Positions 24,477-35,910 of a DNA stretch of 64,000 nucleotides are shown piece after piece; position 1 is the first letter of the stretch; every line of letters starts with the position of its first letter. Below the pieces are notes generated by a model, which had not been told where the DNA came from, searched no databases, and saw only the letters and a program-made list of their open reading frames with translations. This DNA comes from Callorhinus ursinus (taxonomy: Eukaryota; Chordata; Mammalia; Carnivora; Otariidae), in NCBI RefSeq assembly GCF_003265705.1, contig NW_020312828.1, forward strand, positions 59,004,391-59,068,390, read 5' to 3'. Both the position numbers and the translations under genes were made by a program.

Positions 24477-24667
24477 CTTAAAGATTTTATTTATTTATTT
24501 GACAGAGAGAGACACAGCGAGAGAGGGAACACAAGCAGGGGGAGTGGGAGAGGGAGAAGCAGGCTTCCCGCTGAGCAGGGAGCCCGACGCGGGGCTCCAT
24601 CCCAGGACCCTAGGATCATGACGTGAGCCGAAGGCAGACGCTTAACAAATGAGCCACCCAGGCACCC
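24477..24667 (-). mobile_element. SINEC, younger of a head-to-tail pair
   Basis: Reverse-orientation SINE: 'ttaaagattttatttattta' to 'gccacccaggcacccc'. It inserted in the A-tail/target duplication zone of the adjacent older SINE. Its own duplication is about 24466-24476 and 24668-24678 ('ctatacttttt' and 'ctacatttttt'). Confidence 0.9.
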
Positions 24668-24678
24668 CTACATTTTTT

Positions 24679-24867
24679 TTATTTATTTTTAAAGATTTTA
24701 TTTATTTGTCACAGAGAGAGAGCACAAGCAGGGGGAGTGGCAGGCAGAGGGAGAAGCAGCCTCCCTGCTGAGCAAGGAGAGTGATGAGGGACTGGATCCC
24801 AGGACCCTCCGATCATGACCGGAGCTGAAGGCAGCTGCTTAATTGACTGAACCACCCAGGCATCCCC
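24679..24867 (-). mobile_element. SINEC, older copy of the pair
   Basis: Same orientation as its neighbour and more diverged ('gactgaaccacccaggcatc' end). The outer duplication 24462-24475 and 24868-24881 ('tgcgctatactttt' and 'tgctctatacattt') brackets both SINEs, which shows this copy arrived first. Confidence 0.88.
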
Positions 24868-25120
24868 TGCTCTATACATTTAAATGCTTTCACACTAAAA
24901 CCCAATCACCATGACTAAAATAATTGCGAGGTGGTCTCATTTGGTATTTAAGGTCACTAAAATAAATGGGCTAACTCTGAAATTTTGATTCACATGAGAA
25001 ACAATAGCATGAATTACAACTATATAATGGAGAGAAAAAAAAACCTTAAAATTTTGCTCTATATTGTTGATAATATTAACTTTTTACTTTAGTATCTTCT
25101 CAGAAGACACAAATATTTTA

Positions 25121-25330
25121 TTTTTTTTTTATTTTTTTTTTTTAAAGATTTTATTTATTTATTTGAGAGAGAGAGAATGAGAGATAGAGAGCATGAGAGG
25201 GAAGAGGGTCTGAGGGAGAAGCAGACTCCCTGCCAAGCAAGAAGCCCGATGTGGGACTCGATCCCGGGACTCCAGGATCATGACCTGAGCCGAAGGCAGT
25301 CGCTTAACCAACTGAGCCACCCAGGCGCCC
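25121..25330 (-). mobile_element. SINEC with 21-bp perfect target duplication
   Basis: Poly-T with one interrupting A, then 'aaagattttatttatttatt', and end 'gccacccaggcgcc'. The flanks 25100-25120 and 25331-25351 are an identical 21-bp direct repeat beginning 'tcagaagacacaaat', indicating recent insertion. Confidence 0.97.
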
Positions 25331-25394
25331 TCAGAAGACACAAATATTTTAAAGATTATTTTAAGTTAACAAGAAAAAAAAAGAATAGCTGCCA

Positions 25395-26020
25395 GAAGTT
25401 TCATTTTTCTTTTTTAGAATTAATTTATTTTTCTGAATTTGTAGCAAATGCACAGGAAACAGAGTTCAAATGATATTAAGGAAGGTGTATACAAAAAAAG
25501 AAATTCTTTTCTACTCCTCCCCAGCTTTTCTCTCCAAAATAAACCACTGTAACTAGTTCCTTGGATATCCTTCCATAGATATCCTGTACACATGTAAGTA
25601 TGTAATATAGATTTCTTTTTTAACATATAAATATCAGCATGATAAGGAGCTTTTCTGTATGTTGAATTTTTTCACTTAATAAAAGATTCAATAGCATATA
25701 AAGCTCCCTTATTCTTTTTAATATTTGCATGACTTTACATTGGGTGGATTTACAATAATTTATTTGAACAGTCCCTAGTGATGCACATTTTTTGTACTGC
25801 ATTGGCTGTTTTTATACATACATAGTTCTGTACAAATGAAAGTATATCTGTAAGATAAATTCCTAAAAACTGAATTGCTGAAACAGAGAATATGCATTTA
25901 CATTTGTGATTAGATTAATAAACCTTTATTTAATTCCAGTTATATCAATTTATGCTCCCATTTAAAGTATGAATCTATTTCCCCATACTATAGGGTTTAG
26001 AACTTATTTATTACAATTCT
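25395..26020 (-). mobile_element. Old L1 3' UTR (antisense)
   Basis: Plus-strand phrases 'ccttggatatccttccatag', 'tgtaagataaattcctaaaa' and 'actgaattgctgaaac' match the complement of an old L1ME-type 3' end in order. Confidence 0.65.
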
Positions 26021-26508
26021 GAAAGGTACCAAATTAACATCTTATTTGCCTACCACTGCAAAATTAAAAAAAGAAGAAGAAAATACAAACAAATTAGTAT
26101 TGAAAAGATTTCATGTTTTCTTTTAATAAAACCAAATACATTCTCCAAATCTGAATTTTCTTTGAATGGATAAACTGATGTCATTTTTCACAAAGCCAAG
26201 TTATTTAAGACTAATAATTCTCTCCAAATTTCAGCATCACTGCAAATAAATCAAAATAAAATAACTTCAGTATGAATGGAAATAGTACAATCAGTAGAAA
26301 GCTACGCAGTTTCTCACGTATATTTTAGAGAAGTAGACAATGCTAGTACTCAATTTCAGATCATTCAATGAACATCAAATATTTAATTCTATTTGTTCCA
26401 ATTTACTTATTTTCTCAATATTTTATGTCTTTTTTCTAAGAAAAGAAAACCTAGGACTTTAGTTCCTCCAAATAAAGTACACTCTTAGAGATTAAAAGAA
26501 AAATCTTC

Positions 26509-26692
26509 TGGGGTACCTGGGTGGCTCAGTTGGTTAAACATCTGCCTTTGGCTCAGGTCATGATCTTGGGGTCTTGGGATCTAGCCCTGAGTTGAGCTGG
26601 TTGGACTCCCTGCTCTCCCTGTGCTCCTCCCTCCACTTGTGCATGCTCTCTCTCTCTCCCAAATAAATTAGTAAATAAAATTTTTTCTTTTT
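26509..26692 (+). mobile_element. SINEC (outer copy of a tail-to-tail pair)
   Basis: Head 'ggggtacctgggtggctcag' to a T-interrupted A-tail. Its target duplication is split by the nested SINE: 26494-26508 and 26911-26925 ('aaaaga[a/g]aaatcttc'). Confidence 0.93.
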
Positions 26693-26894
26693 CTTTTATT
26701 TTTTTTAAAGATTTTATTTATTTATTTGACAGAGAGAGACAGTGAGAGCAGGAACACAAGCAGGGGGAGTGGGAGAGGGAGAAGTAGGCTTCCCGCTGAG
26801 CAGGGAGCCCGATGTGGGACTCGATCCCAAGACCCTGGGATCATGACCTGAGCCGAAGGCAGACGCTTAACCATCTGAGCCACCCAGGCACCCT
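26693..26894 (-). mobile_element. SINEC nested in the tail of the preceding SINE
   Basis: Inserted in inverted orientation into the 3' tail of the plus-strand SINE. Its own duplication is 26677-26692 and 26895-26910 ('aaaat[t/c]ttttcttttt'). The pair could form a hairpin if transcribed. Confidence 0.95.
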
Positions 26895-26925
26895 AAAATC
26901 TTTTCTTTTTAAAAGAAGAATCTTC

Positions 26926-28129
26926 AGCAAAATTTTTCTTCATTGAATTACTTGTTTCTTTGTAGTAGTTTTTTGAACAAATTTGTAGACTTATACATAA
27001 AAATACTACTCTCAACTTTAATACCTGAGAAATTCCAAGACTTAAGATGCTTGAGGAAGAGTTACTTGCTCAACAATATTTTCTTTTAAACAAAATCACA
27101 TTTTACATTCAAAAATTAATCAATTTAAAGGCTCAAGTTGATAAATATATTTTTGCCATATTATAACTCAGTATGAAGTTTCTAGATTCAGAAGAGCCAT
27201 ATGGCTGTAAAATATCCTGAATGCCTTTGATGTGTTGCTATGTTTTTATTTGTTCATAAGATGGGATTAAATATTAAAGCAAGGAGAAAAGCACTTCTTC
27301 ATTTAAACATGATTTGCTACTTAATTTTCTCTAAGTTGGTTAACCTTCGCTTATATTTCTTTTCATATCAAGGCACATTGTGTTGCTTTTGCTCTAATAC
27401 AGCCCCAGTAGTTTCAACCTGATACTTTGAAGCATGAGACATCAGAGTTAGTGCAACTCCTTGGCTGTCAAACGTGTTCCTACAAAGACCCGTTCAACTG
27501 AAGTTTGTCTCTCTTAGAGATTCCAAGAAAAGGCAGGCACAAAACTGGCTCTCTGAGCCTCTTCAGACTTCAGTGACACTACAGATAAAGATCTGGCAGA
27601 GGTACCAGCTTGACCTATCTTTGCCCAGTGCAAAATATCCAGGCATGACTAGAGAACAGTGGCTAGGGGTCAGTTCCACTGAAGAATCTGAATGAGACTC
27701 TCAGTAGAAGAAAGAAGGGATGCCTGGGGAAATGAGATAGAAAGAAGAGCCTGAGGCTGTATCCTCAGTTTGCTCCAGAAGCCCAGGCCCAAGGATCCTT
27801 GCCTGAGGAAAACCTAGAAGATTTTCATGAGACACTAAGATTTTCATAATCAGCCCCAGCATCTCATAAAATATTAACATTCTTCTCCTCAGTGACTGTG
27901 TATTAGCCTTATTCTTGCAGTGAGGTTTCATTATACGGAAATATATTTTTTGCAAATTTCTTACAATTAGAATTTTCAGATATCAGTGTTTTATAATTCA
28001 CAAAAGTATGTTGATGCCATTGGCTTTTACCATAATACTTGGGGCTTAGAGCATTTAGAAACATCTGTTAAGGCCCTCATCATTTCTACACTTACTGTGC
28101 ATTGTCTATAATGTCTTCCCACTTTGGTC
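26926..28129. other. Unassigned unique DNA
   Basis: No clear repeat or exon. Bases 27440-27840 are less AT-rich. Open frames there (27474-27695 plus, 27701-27955 complement) have no known domain. Confidence 0.4.
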
Positions 28130-28910
28130 TATAAGCAGCAATTTTGTCAACTGTCTTTCTAAAATGAAGTCTTATCAGCTCTTTCCCACCATCACTGCCA
28201 TCATTTGGTCCTCACCACCAAGAGATAGTCCAAACTCCCAGACTATTTGATATAATATTCAGGATCTAGCTCCAACTAACTTCTAAGTCATATCTCTTTC
28301 CATCCACCTACAATACATTTTGCATTGTAGACATTAAACACTTCTTGAAGTTCCTCAAATATAACATTTTTAATATAACTCTGTGCAAGTATTCTTACCA
28401 GTCTACCTAGTATATACTCCTATTATGTCCTTAAAGTAAATCATATGGGACACCTGGGTGGCTCAGTCAGTTAAGCATCTGCCTTCAGCTCAGGTCATGA
28501 TCCCAGGGTCCTGGGATGGAGCCCGGCGTCGGCCTCCAGGGGGCCTGCTTCTCCCTCTGCCTGCTGCTCCCCCTGCTTGTGCCTCCCCCTGCTTGTGCTC
28601 CCTCTCTCTCTCTCTGACAAATAAATAAATAAAATCTTAAAAAAATAAATAAAGTAAATCATATGTCCTTATGCCCCTTCTTCTGGAGGCCTCAATATTC
28701 ATTATGGAAAAATTAATAACTTCTCCCACTAAAGCCTCACAAATCTACTAGAGATTGTGTTAACTTGTAATTATTTCTCTATATGAGTTTACCCTTCATT
28801 AGAATATTGGTTAATTTTCAGGAATTTATTTTTATATTTGCACACATAATGCCTACATAAGGTCTGACCCCTACTAGGTAATCAATAAATGTGTGTTGAA
28901 TGCATGAATA
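28130..28910 (+). repeat. L2 LINE 3' end, split by a SINE
   Basis: Sense L2 order: 'agtccaaactcccagac', 'attcaggatctagctccaac', 'gtccttatgccccttcttc', 'tacccttcattagaatattgg', 'aatcaataaatgtgtgttg'. A SINEC at 28447-28650 interrupts it. Confidence 0.75.
28447..28650 (+). mobile_element. SINEC with internal short duplication
   Basis: Target duplications 28433-28446 and 28651-28664 ('aaagtaaatcatat') are identical. The body carries 'ccccctgcttgtg' twice in tandem (about 28569-28600), an uncommon local duplication. Confidence 0.96.
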
Positions 28911-29539
28911 AATAATAAATTCAATGCACAAATGAAGCAAAACTGCATAAAAGAAGATCTATACAGTTAAATATTTTTCTGGCAGAAGTCCGCCTTGTTT
29001 TTAATACACTAATTTTATAGAATATGTGTCTCTTAACACAGTATTTTTCAGCCAATATTTATATAGAAAAAAATATATTTATGTCTCTAAAACTCAGTAT
29101 GACATTTCTGAACAAATTACATGGGGAAAAGTAACTTTCCAAATAGAATTGATAGAATGTTGGAATCGCATGGACATTTTGAGAAACAAGCCAAATTTCA
29201 ACAAAGGGGTTATTCATCTTAGATGTTGCTGGCACTAAGACCATGTTACTGCAAACAAACTGTTTTTTAATAGGCATATCAATTACATTTGGTGATCTGG
29301 AAGAAATGTTTTAAATATTTAACAGGTACTTGTATATAAAAAATATACTGTTTTTTTAAGAAATTGGGGGTTTAGGGCTGACATGTAATTCACTATATTA
29401 TTTCCCACTTAAAATAATGGGAAATTCTTCGTTAGCATTTTCATTTAGATTTTCCAGTTCTGAGGAACAGATATTATTGTTAATACATGGGAGATAGCTG
29501 CATTAAATATTTAATATATTCAAATCATTGTGTTGTTTA

Positions 29540-29960
29540 CTGTGAGAAATATAAAAATAAAGATGACTTGTCTTCAAGTTGCTTCCAGTTTAGCTCACGT
29601 CAGAAAGATGAGAGGATCACAATTAATTCTCATTTCCAATGCTAACTCAAGAAATTGTAGTGGCTACACAGGGTGCTATATTAGTAAGGATTCATCAGCC
29701 ACAGCCCAGCTTGAGAGAATGCCATGATGATTAGCGATGTTTATAACAGAAATATACTTGCCATTACTACTCTAGGGATTCACAGGAAAAAGAAAGCACT
29801 TCTAGTTGAAGTAATAAATTAAAATTTCCTGAAAGAGATGACACTTAAGCTGGGCAGGGTAATTGGAATAGGAGTGGAAAGAAGTCATCAAAGTGAAACA
29901 GTGCCAGAAGAAAGCTTGGAAGAAAAAGGACTGAGAAAATTCAATGAAAGCAAGTAGTCA
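29540..29960 (-). repeat. Possible L2 fragment (antisense)
   Basis: 'cttcaagttgcttccagtt', then 'gatgacacttaagctgggcag', follows the order of a reverse-complement L2 ('gagcttacagtc', then 'acatttgagctgag'). Decayed. Confidence 0.4.
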
Positions 29961-30857
29961 AGTTGGTTGAAGCCAAATGCATTCTTCTTGTCCTCAAAAT
30001 GGGAGCTCAGGGTAGCCCCTCAGAAAGTCTCTTTCAACTTGACGCAAATGACCAATGAGAAAGTCTCTGCAATGGATTAACAATATCATGACTTGAAAAA
30101 TTAAAACCGAGAGCTAAAAACTGCTACTATGTGGGAGGAACTAATGTTAATTTTAAGACAAATGTACTAAGTGAAGAAAAAAAAGGAAAAAAAAATCTTG
30201 GCATACCTCTGATTCAGTTAATGAAACATCGACTGGATAAAATAAAATGTAAAGCATTGTAGGCAATAATCTAATCAATAGGGAGTAGTAATAAAGATGA
30301 AATTACAGAGTTGCTACCTTTCAAAAGATTAGCTCAGCAAGAGAAAGAAATTATTTTTATCTGCTGATAGAATAAAACTCCAAAAACCTCAGGGCTAAAT
30401 TTTCAACAACAGCTTCCCAGCAAACATTATGCATCGCACATAATTACTTCAGACTTCTTAGGAATTATACATCCTGGGGTTTTAGCCCTGATGGAAACAC
30501 AAATACCTCAGGATCATTCCTATGTTGGCCTCAGAATCACCTTCATGAAGAGGAACAAGAGAAAGTACATTCAGGGGGAATGGAGGAGAGGCTAACTAGG
30601 AGAACTAAATTTGGTTTTGATATCAATTTGCTACTTTCATTTGATCTCTTCTTGGTCTTTTCTGTATTAAAAAATACCTTCTTGCCCTCATTCTTAACTT
30701 CTTATCAGTCTCGTCTCAAGCTAACAGAATTTTTACAGGTCATAAATTACTTCTGTGCATATCAACTGTCTTGTGCATCACCTAATAAATAAAATCTGAT
30801 TCTTTTCTATCTTAAACATTCTTCTCCTCACTGTCCATACAAATGCTTCAATGCCTA
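29961..30857. other. Unassigned unique DNA
   Basis: No recognised repeat or gene. An A-rich run lies near 30177-30196. Confidence 0.4.
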
Positions 30858-31358
30858 TTGTAACAATCTTGAGTTCAGCCCGAGTAACAGAAGTAGTAGG
30901 AGATGTATATTAAGAGATTTATTACAAAGAAATGGCTTCTACGATCGTGGGAACTGGCCAGGCAAGTCTACAATGTACAGAGTGGGCCTTCAGAAATGGC
31001 AGGCTGATACTTTCCACCATGGATTGAAGCTATTGCCCATAGGCGGAATTTCATCTTCTCTTAGATGATGAAATGTTCAACTAATTGAACTGGCTAACCA
31101 ACCTTTCAACGAATTGAACTGGCCAACCAACATTATCTGGCATAATCTTGCTTACTTAAAGTCAACTGATTATAGACTTTAAGTACATCTAAAAATACCT
31201 TCATAGCAACATGTAAATTAATGCTTGACTGAATAAATGGGGACAGAAGCCTAGATAAGTTGATGGTCAAATAAAACCATTTTGGTCCACCTCTTGTCAG
31301 CTTAACACCCACACACCTCATTAAACCATATTTACTATTAAAATTAAATACTAACACA
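30858..31358 (-). mobile_element. LTR of an ERV-L class remnant
   Basis: Read on the minus strand it begins TGTGTTAG (complement of 31351-31358), directly after a purine tract, and ends near 30858 with a decayed 'ggagaaccctgactaatac'-like terminus. Landmarks match the plus-strand repeat at 16999-17500. It contains a local tandem duplication (about 31080-31133; unit 'caactaattgaactggctaa' and its near copy). Its position, just downstream of dUTPase-like sequence in the same orientation, fits a 3' LTR. Confidence 0.6.
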
Positions 31359-32350
31359 GTCTCATTTCCCTTTAATATAATACAGTTGAAAATACATTAA
31401 TGCTTAACTCCAGAAGAGGAGTCATAGTCCTTCCCCAATGTTTAATCTTCTCCTTTGATATCCTGTAATATAAATATTGTGATATAAAATTAACTAGTCA
31501 AACAGTCAGAATCATTATTTATAACTACCTTCTTCCACCACCAATTCCTCATTCCCTTTGCATTCAGCAACCTTATCATCTGGTTATAGTTCTTGGTGTG
31601 GTAAGGTGACCCAAGCCCTCGTTCATGAAGGTTCTAAACCATTAGCATTCCTGCCTGAATTGAGTTTAGTTTTCTGTTGATTTTAATCACAGGGCCTGGT
31701 AAAATATAGCCTAAAGAATCTCCTGTGTGCCAGACATAATCTTCCATACTTCCATTTTGAAGTAGCAATTTTCCCCTGACAATTCATATCAATCATCCCA
31801 GTCAGTATAGTAACTCCCTTCTTTAACTGTTGATTCAGGAGTATAAGGATCACAAACTGGGTGGGTGTCAGTCTCGACTTCCCATCCAATAGATGAATTG
31901 TGTCTCCTGGTAGAAGCACTCCTCCCAATGGAACTAAGTCCTCTAGACCTGCAGAGCCTGAGGTTGTGGGAACTGGAAGCAAAGACTTTGCTAGTGGAAT
32001 TATTGCTGGTAGAAAACTAGGGATAATAGAGAATGGAGCTACTCCCATTTCTCTGCTTTTATTCCTGGCTAAGGAAGAAATAGCACTATATACTGGATGC
32101 TGGTTTAAAGCATATATAGCCTGCTGCAGGGCACTGTCCTAACCCTGTGTAATTGCCCTACTGCCTTATGCAACTTATTCCTATAGGGCCTGCTCAAGCA
32201 TGATCTCATCCATACCACTTTTCTTTTCATAATGGAATGCTACTGTGCATACCCAACTTAATGGCTTCATGTATCAAACACCCAGTTCACAATGGAAAGT
32301 TAAGTTCACACGGTAACTTGGTGGCCCATGATTAGCATTAAATATCTAGT
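31359..32350 (-). mobile_element. ERV-L class internal remnant (integrase end, dUTPase, polypurine tract)
   Basis: An old endogenous retrovirus fragment, non-functional. Minus-strand translation of about 31683-32130 shows, in order, the tail of an integrase-like domain, a linker and a dUTPase-like domain with the segments 'SAGLEDLVP' and 'GVTILTGMID'. Integrase followed by dUTPase at the 3' end of pol is the arrangement known for ERV-L. A candidate polypurine tract is the complement of 31361-31373. A frameshift separates the upstream integrase part, and no envelope-like sequence is seen. The 121-codon open frame (complement 31683-32048) is a chance survivor rather than a gene. Confidence 0.72.
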
Positions 32351-32359
32351 AAGGCCCAG

Positions 32360-32437
32360 GATAGATACATACATACACATATATACATACATGCATACAT
32401 ATATTTTGTTTCCCTGGAAAATCTTGACTAATACAGA
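32360..32437 (+). repeat. LTR-like 3' terminus plus (ATAC)n simple repeat
   Basis: An 'atacatacat'-type repeat is followed by 'ggaaaatcttgactaatac', the terminus of the same LTR-like family as 16999-17500. Confidence 0.5.
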
Positions 32438-33595
32438 CCCTTTTTATAAATTTGGCCTGACTCAACTTTATGTTCCTTACCCTATTCTTCCATACCCATA
32501 ATATCTATTCCCACACACACTCTCCAGATTTCTATTTACATAAATTGGGGGAAAAAACACCATGCAGTTAATGCAGTTTTTTGAGTATGTGGTGCAGTAC
32601 ACGTCCTGACAGGTCACACTTTGTTCCTTATCCTTTGCAACCTGCTGAGACTTGAGTCTAGTTACAGGTCTAGAAACAAAGATGGCGGAGCAGGCAGGTC
32701 ATGAGGAGAATCAGTAGTGCTTGTTAAGGCAACTACCGCAGAGAAGACCACTGAAGGTGCGTCAGGCTAAAGACTAATAATCTCCTCATAAGTGAATATT
32801 CTACATCATTTTTAAAATTTGTTAGTCTTATCAAATATACTCACACACACATATACACTTCATCTTGTAATTTAACATCTTCCACATATTTCAGGTAACA
32901 CACTTCTCTACTCTGAGATGTACTGGAGACTTTTAAAAATCACTAAATGATTATGAATCAGTTTCTAGATATTTCTTATCAAGTTTTCATGTTCTATTAC
33001 AAATCATCAAACAGGAAAAACAAAGGCTCAGATGGAGCATGTGGAAGTTATTTTCCAAGAGTCCAAATCCAGCCATAAAATGCATATTCTTTGAGGTAAT
33101 TCATCTTTATTTTATATAAATTTACATTCTACTTTCTCTTTATCCATGTGAGTGGTTCATTTCTTACTTCTACCTCTCATCCATCAGCCTCATCACCAAC
33201 ACATTATTTCCTTTATACATCAGAAGCTCCCAATAGACTTCAAAATGTATTTTGTTTTGTTTTCACAACAAATTCATCTTTACTATCTCTTTGCATTGAG
33301 ATATATATATATATTTATACAATATATATTTTAAGGATTTCATATGAACTAAAACAAGATTAAAAACTACCATTTATTGATGTCAGTATATACAAGGCAC
33401 TGTAATAATCATATAAAAATGAGGGAAACTGAGAGAGAGACTTCCTTCATAAAACCCTATTGTAGAGTCTGTGTGAAAGATTACTACAATATTATCCCTT
33501 TCTTTATTGGAAAAGATAGATATGTAAGCATATGTAGTCACATGAGGGAAAATAAAGCATTAGAATAGAGATGTGTGTAGACTGCCATGGTCATG
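32438..33595. other. Unassigned DNA
   Basis: No clear gene. A TA-rich stretch lies at 33299-33330. 'caaagatggcggagcagg' near 32679 resembles the start of some retroelement 5' regions, but nothing else supports one. Confidence 0.35.
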
Positions 33596-34436
33596 TGTGG
33601 TAGACAGAATTCTAAGATGGTTTCCTAGATTCCCACCCACTGGTACACAGGTCCTATATAATCCCTTCCTCTTTAGTTGTAGCTCAATTTGTGAGTATGA
33701 ATGGATATCACTCCCATAATTATGTTTCATTTTAAAGCTAAGGGATTGGAGCGCCAGTGTGGCTCAGTCATTAAGCGTCTGCCTTCGGCTCAGGTCATGA
33801 TCTCAGCGTCCTGGGATGGAGCCCTGCATCGGGCTCTCTGCTCAGCAGGAAGCCTGCTTCTCCCGCTCCCACTCCCCCTGCTTTTGTTCCCTCTCTCACT
33901 GTATCTCTCTCTGTCAAATAAATAAATAAAATCTTTAAAAATAAATAAATAAAGCTAAGGGATTTTGTAGATTTGATTAAATCCTCAATCAGCTGACTTG
34001 GAGTTAACCAAGAGAGAGATTATTCTAGTGGGCCTGAGTTAATCAGTTTAGCTCTGAACAGAGCTCTAGTGCTCAAACAGCAGCAGAGACTCTCTTCTGT
34101 TGGCCCTGAGGAAGCAAACCACCATGTTGTGAAGAGGACCATGTATCAGGAAATTGCAGGCCCCTCTGGGATTTGAGAGCCTCAGTCCTACAAACACAAT
34201 GCACTGAACTCTCCAAAATCTAAATGAGCTTAGAAGAGGACTTGAGCTCCAAATGAAAATCCAGCTTGTCATGACACTTGGATTTTGACCTTGTGAAATC
34301 CTGAATGAGAATTCAGCTATGGTACAGCTCAAGTATTGCCACCTTCAGAAAGTGTAAGATAATAAATAGGTATTGTTTAAGCAGTTTGGAAACTAAATTT
34401 GTAATAATTTATTATTTAACAATAGAAAATAAATAC
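33596..34436 (+). mobile_element. MaLR/MLT1-like solo LTR, split by a SINE
   Basis: Begins 'tgtggtagacagaattctaa', continues 'gtagatttgattaaatcctc' and 'attattctagtgggcctgag', and ends 'aagtgtaagataataaatagg' then 'gcagtttggaaactaaattt'. This is the landmark order of an ERVL-MaLR type LTR. A SINE occupies 33748-33950. The 88-codon complement frame at 34066-34332 has no meaning as a gene. Confidence 0.7.
33748..33950 (+). mobile_element. SINEC
   Basis: Target duplications 33734-33747 and 33951-33964 ('aaagctaagggatt') are identical. Head slightly diverged ('ggagcgccagtgtggctcag'). Confidence 0.96.
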
Positions 34437-34439
34437 ACC

Positions 34440-35226
34440 TTGCAAAGGGGAAAGTAAATAATTCAAAATGAAGTCACCAATGTTCCCTTTTAATCAGTTT
34501 CCAAACTGATCAGAAGCCTTTCCTAGGTGCTTTTTTCTTTTGATCCCAGCTGTTAGTGCTGATTTTAAGCATTTCCTGTCTTCTCAAAAGAGATGTGCTC
34601 TTAGGAATACCTGCCAGTGAAATAGGCAGCCTGCCAAATCAGAGAGTCTCAATTCCAGTGAAATCTACTGAGGGAAGAGAAGAGCAAGCTAGCCTTGAGT
34701 GTTGCCACAGGCTTGCTTGTCTGAGATTTCAGAGCCTATATTCTACAGGCTTTGTCTTTTTCATTACTCAGACACAAATTCTATGAATTCAAGAAGCCAA
34801 TGGTTTTAGAATGATTTGGGCAGATTTACATATTATTGGAAAAGGTTTCTCTTTTATAGAAATTCCTTAACTTGGTGGGAGTCATTTCTCTCTAATAACA
34901 TTTTTTCCCACTCCCAATATGGATGCCTAACTTCCTCATGTACAGACTGGAGATTTAAGCTACATGCATTTGGTTATTTTCTCTGCGCCTTCTCATGCTG
35001 AGTAGTCTAGAAAGGCATTATCTTAATTCCTGGATAGTTGCAATTGCTCTGCTTATACAAATGGACATAACTCCAAGTTAATATGTAATATTTAAAGATC
35101 TTTGATTTTAAATGGACCATATAATCCAATGGAATCATTTCAACCTGTGCTTATTTTTAGATTAATTTTAAACCCAATCATTTAATTCCACTAATGATAA
35201 TCTTTCAATAGTTTCCATCACTCAAA
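34440..35226. other. Unassigned unique DNA
   Basis: No repeat or exon recognised. Confidence 0.4.
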
Positions 35227-35432
35227 CAGTGCTATCCAATATAGTAGCTACTAGTCTCATGCAACTATTTAGATCTAAATTTAAATTAAACAAAAAATGT
35301 CATAATAATAGTCAGTCTCACTAGCCACTTTTCAACTGTTCAATAACCACAGGGGGCTAGTGTCTTCCATATTAGACAATGCAAATTATAGAACATTTCC
35401 ATCACTGCAGAAAGGTTTTTTGAACAATGCTG
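35227..35432 (-). mobile_element. hAT-type non-autonomous DNA transposon
   Basis: Left end 'cagtgctatccaatatagta' and right end complement of 'ttgaacaatgctg'. Inside are 'gtagctactagtctcatgc' and 'atagaacatttccatcac', the complement of a common mammalian element with 'gatggaaatgttctat' near its start. Confidence 0.7.
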
Positions 35433-35439
35433 AATTAAG

Positions 35440-35910
35440 CCCAGATTCCTAGGCAATATATTTAAGCTTTTCATAGTTTTACCTTCCCTATGTTTTTACA
35501 TCTAATTTCCCCCTTTCTGCCACAGTTAGCCAGGCTCTAACCATGCTAAATCATTTACCTTTCACAAACTGAATATTATTTAACTTTTGGACATGTCTTT
35601 TTTGGGGTCATTAATACCATTCATTCTCTTGTCCGCCTGGTGAATTCCTGCTAATCCTTTAGCACTCAGCCCAGATATCACCTCTGATAAAATACCTGTC
35701 TTGATATTCTCAAACACGGATAGGTATTTTCTCCTCTGTACTACCATGATGCTTTATTCACACCTCGATTATAGTAATGTTTATATGGGTGTAATTCCTT
35801 CACATGGGTTTGTGCTATTATTGATCATGAGCCTCTAGAGGAAAGGGATCTTGTTCTTCTCATTTTATGTCCCTCTATGCCACATATGTAATAGGCGGTA
35901 CTTATTAATT
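35440..35910 (+). repeat. L2 LINE 3' part
   Basis: Sense order: 'ttagccaggctctaaccatg', 'cctggtgaattcctgctaat', 'ctcagcccagatatcacc', 'gatcatgagcctctagagg', 'cctctatgccacatatg'. This matches the 3' region of L2. Confidence 0.75.

Noticed and set aside
24315..24626. 103-codon plus frame, and similar 60-107 codon frames at 10045-10302, 25177-25473 and 47359-47682
   Set aside because: All are translations of SINE bodies (repeated RERHSERGN-type peptides), not genes.
31683..32048. 121-codon complement frame as an active dUTPase gene
   Set aside because: It is part of an old ERV-L remnant; the domain is partial, the upstream frame is broken, and no promoter context supports expression as a host gene.
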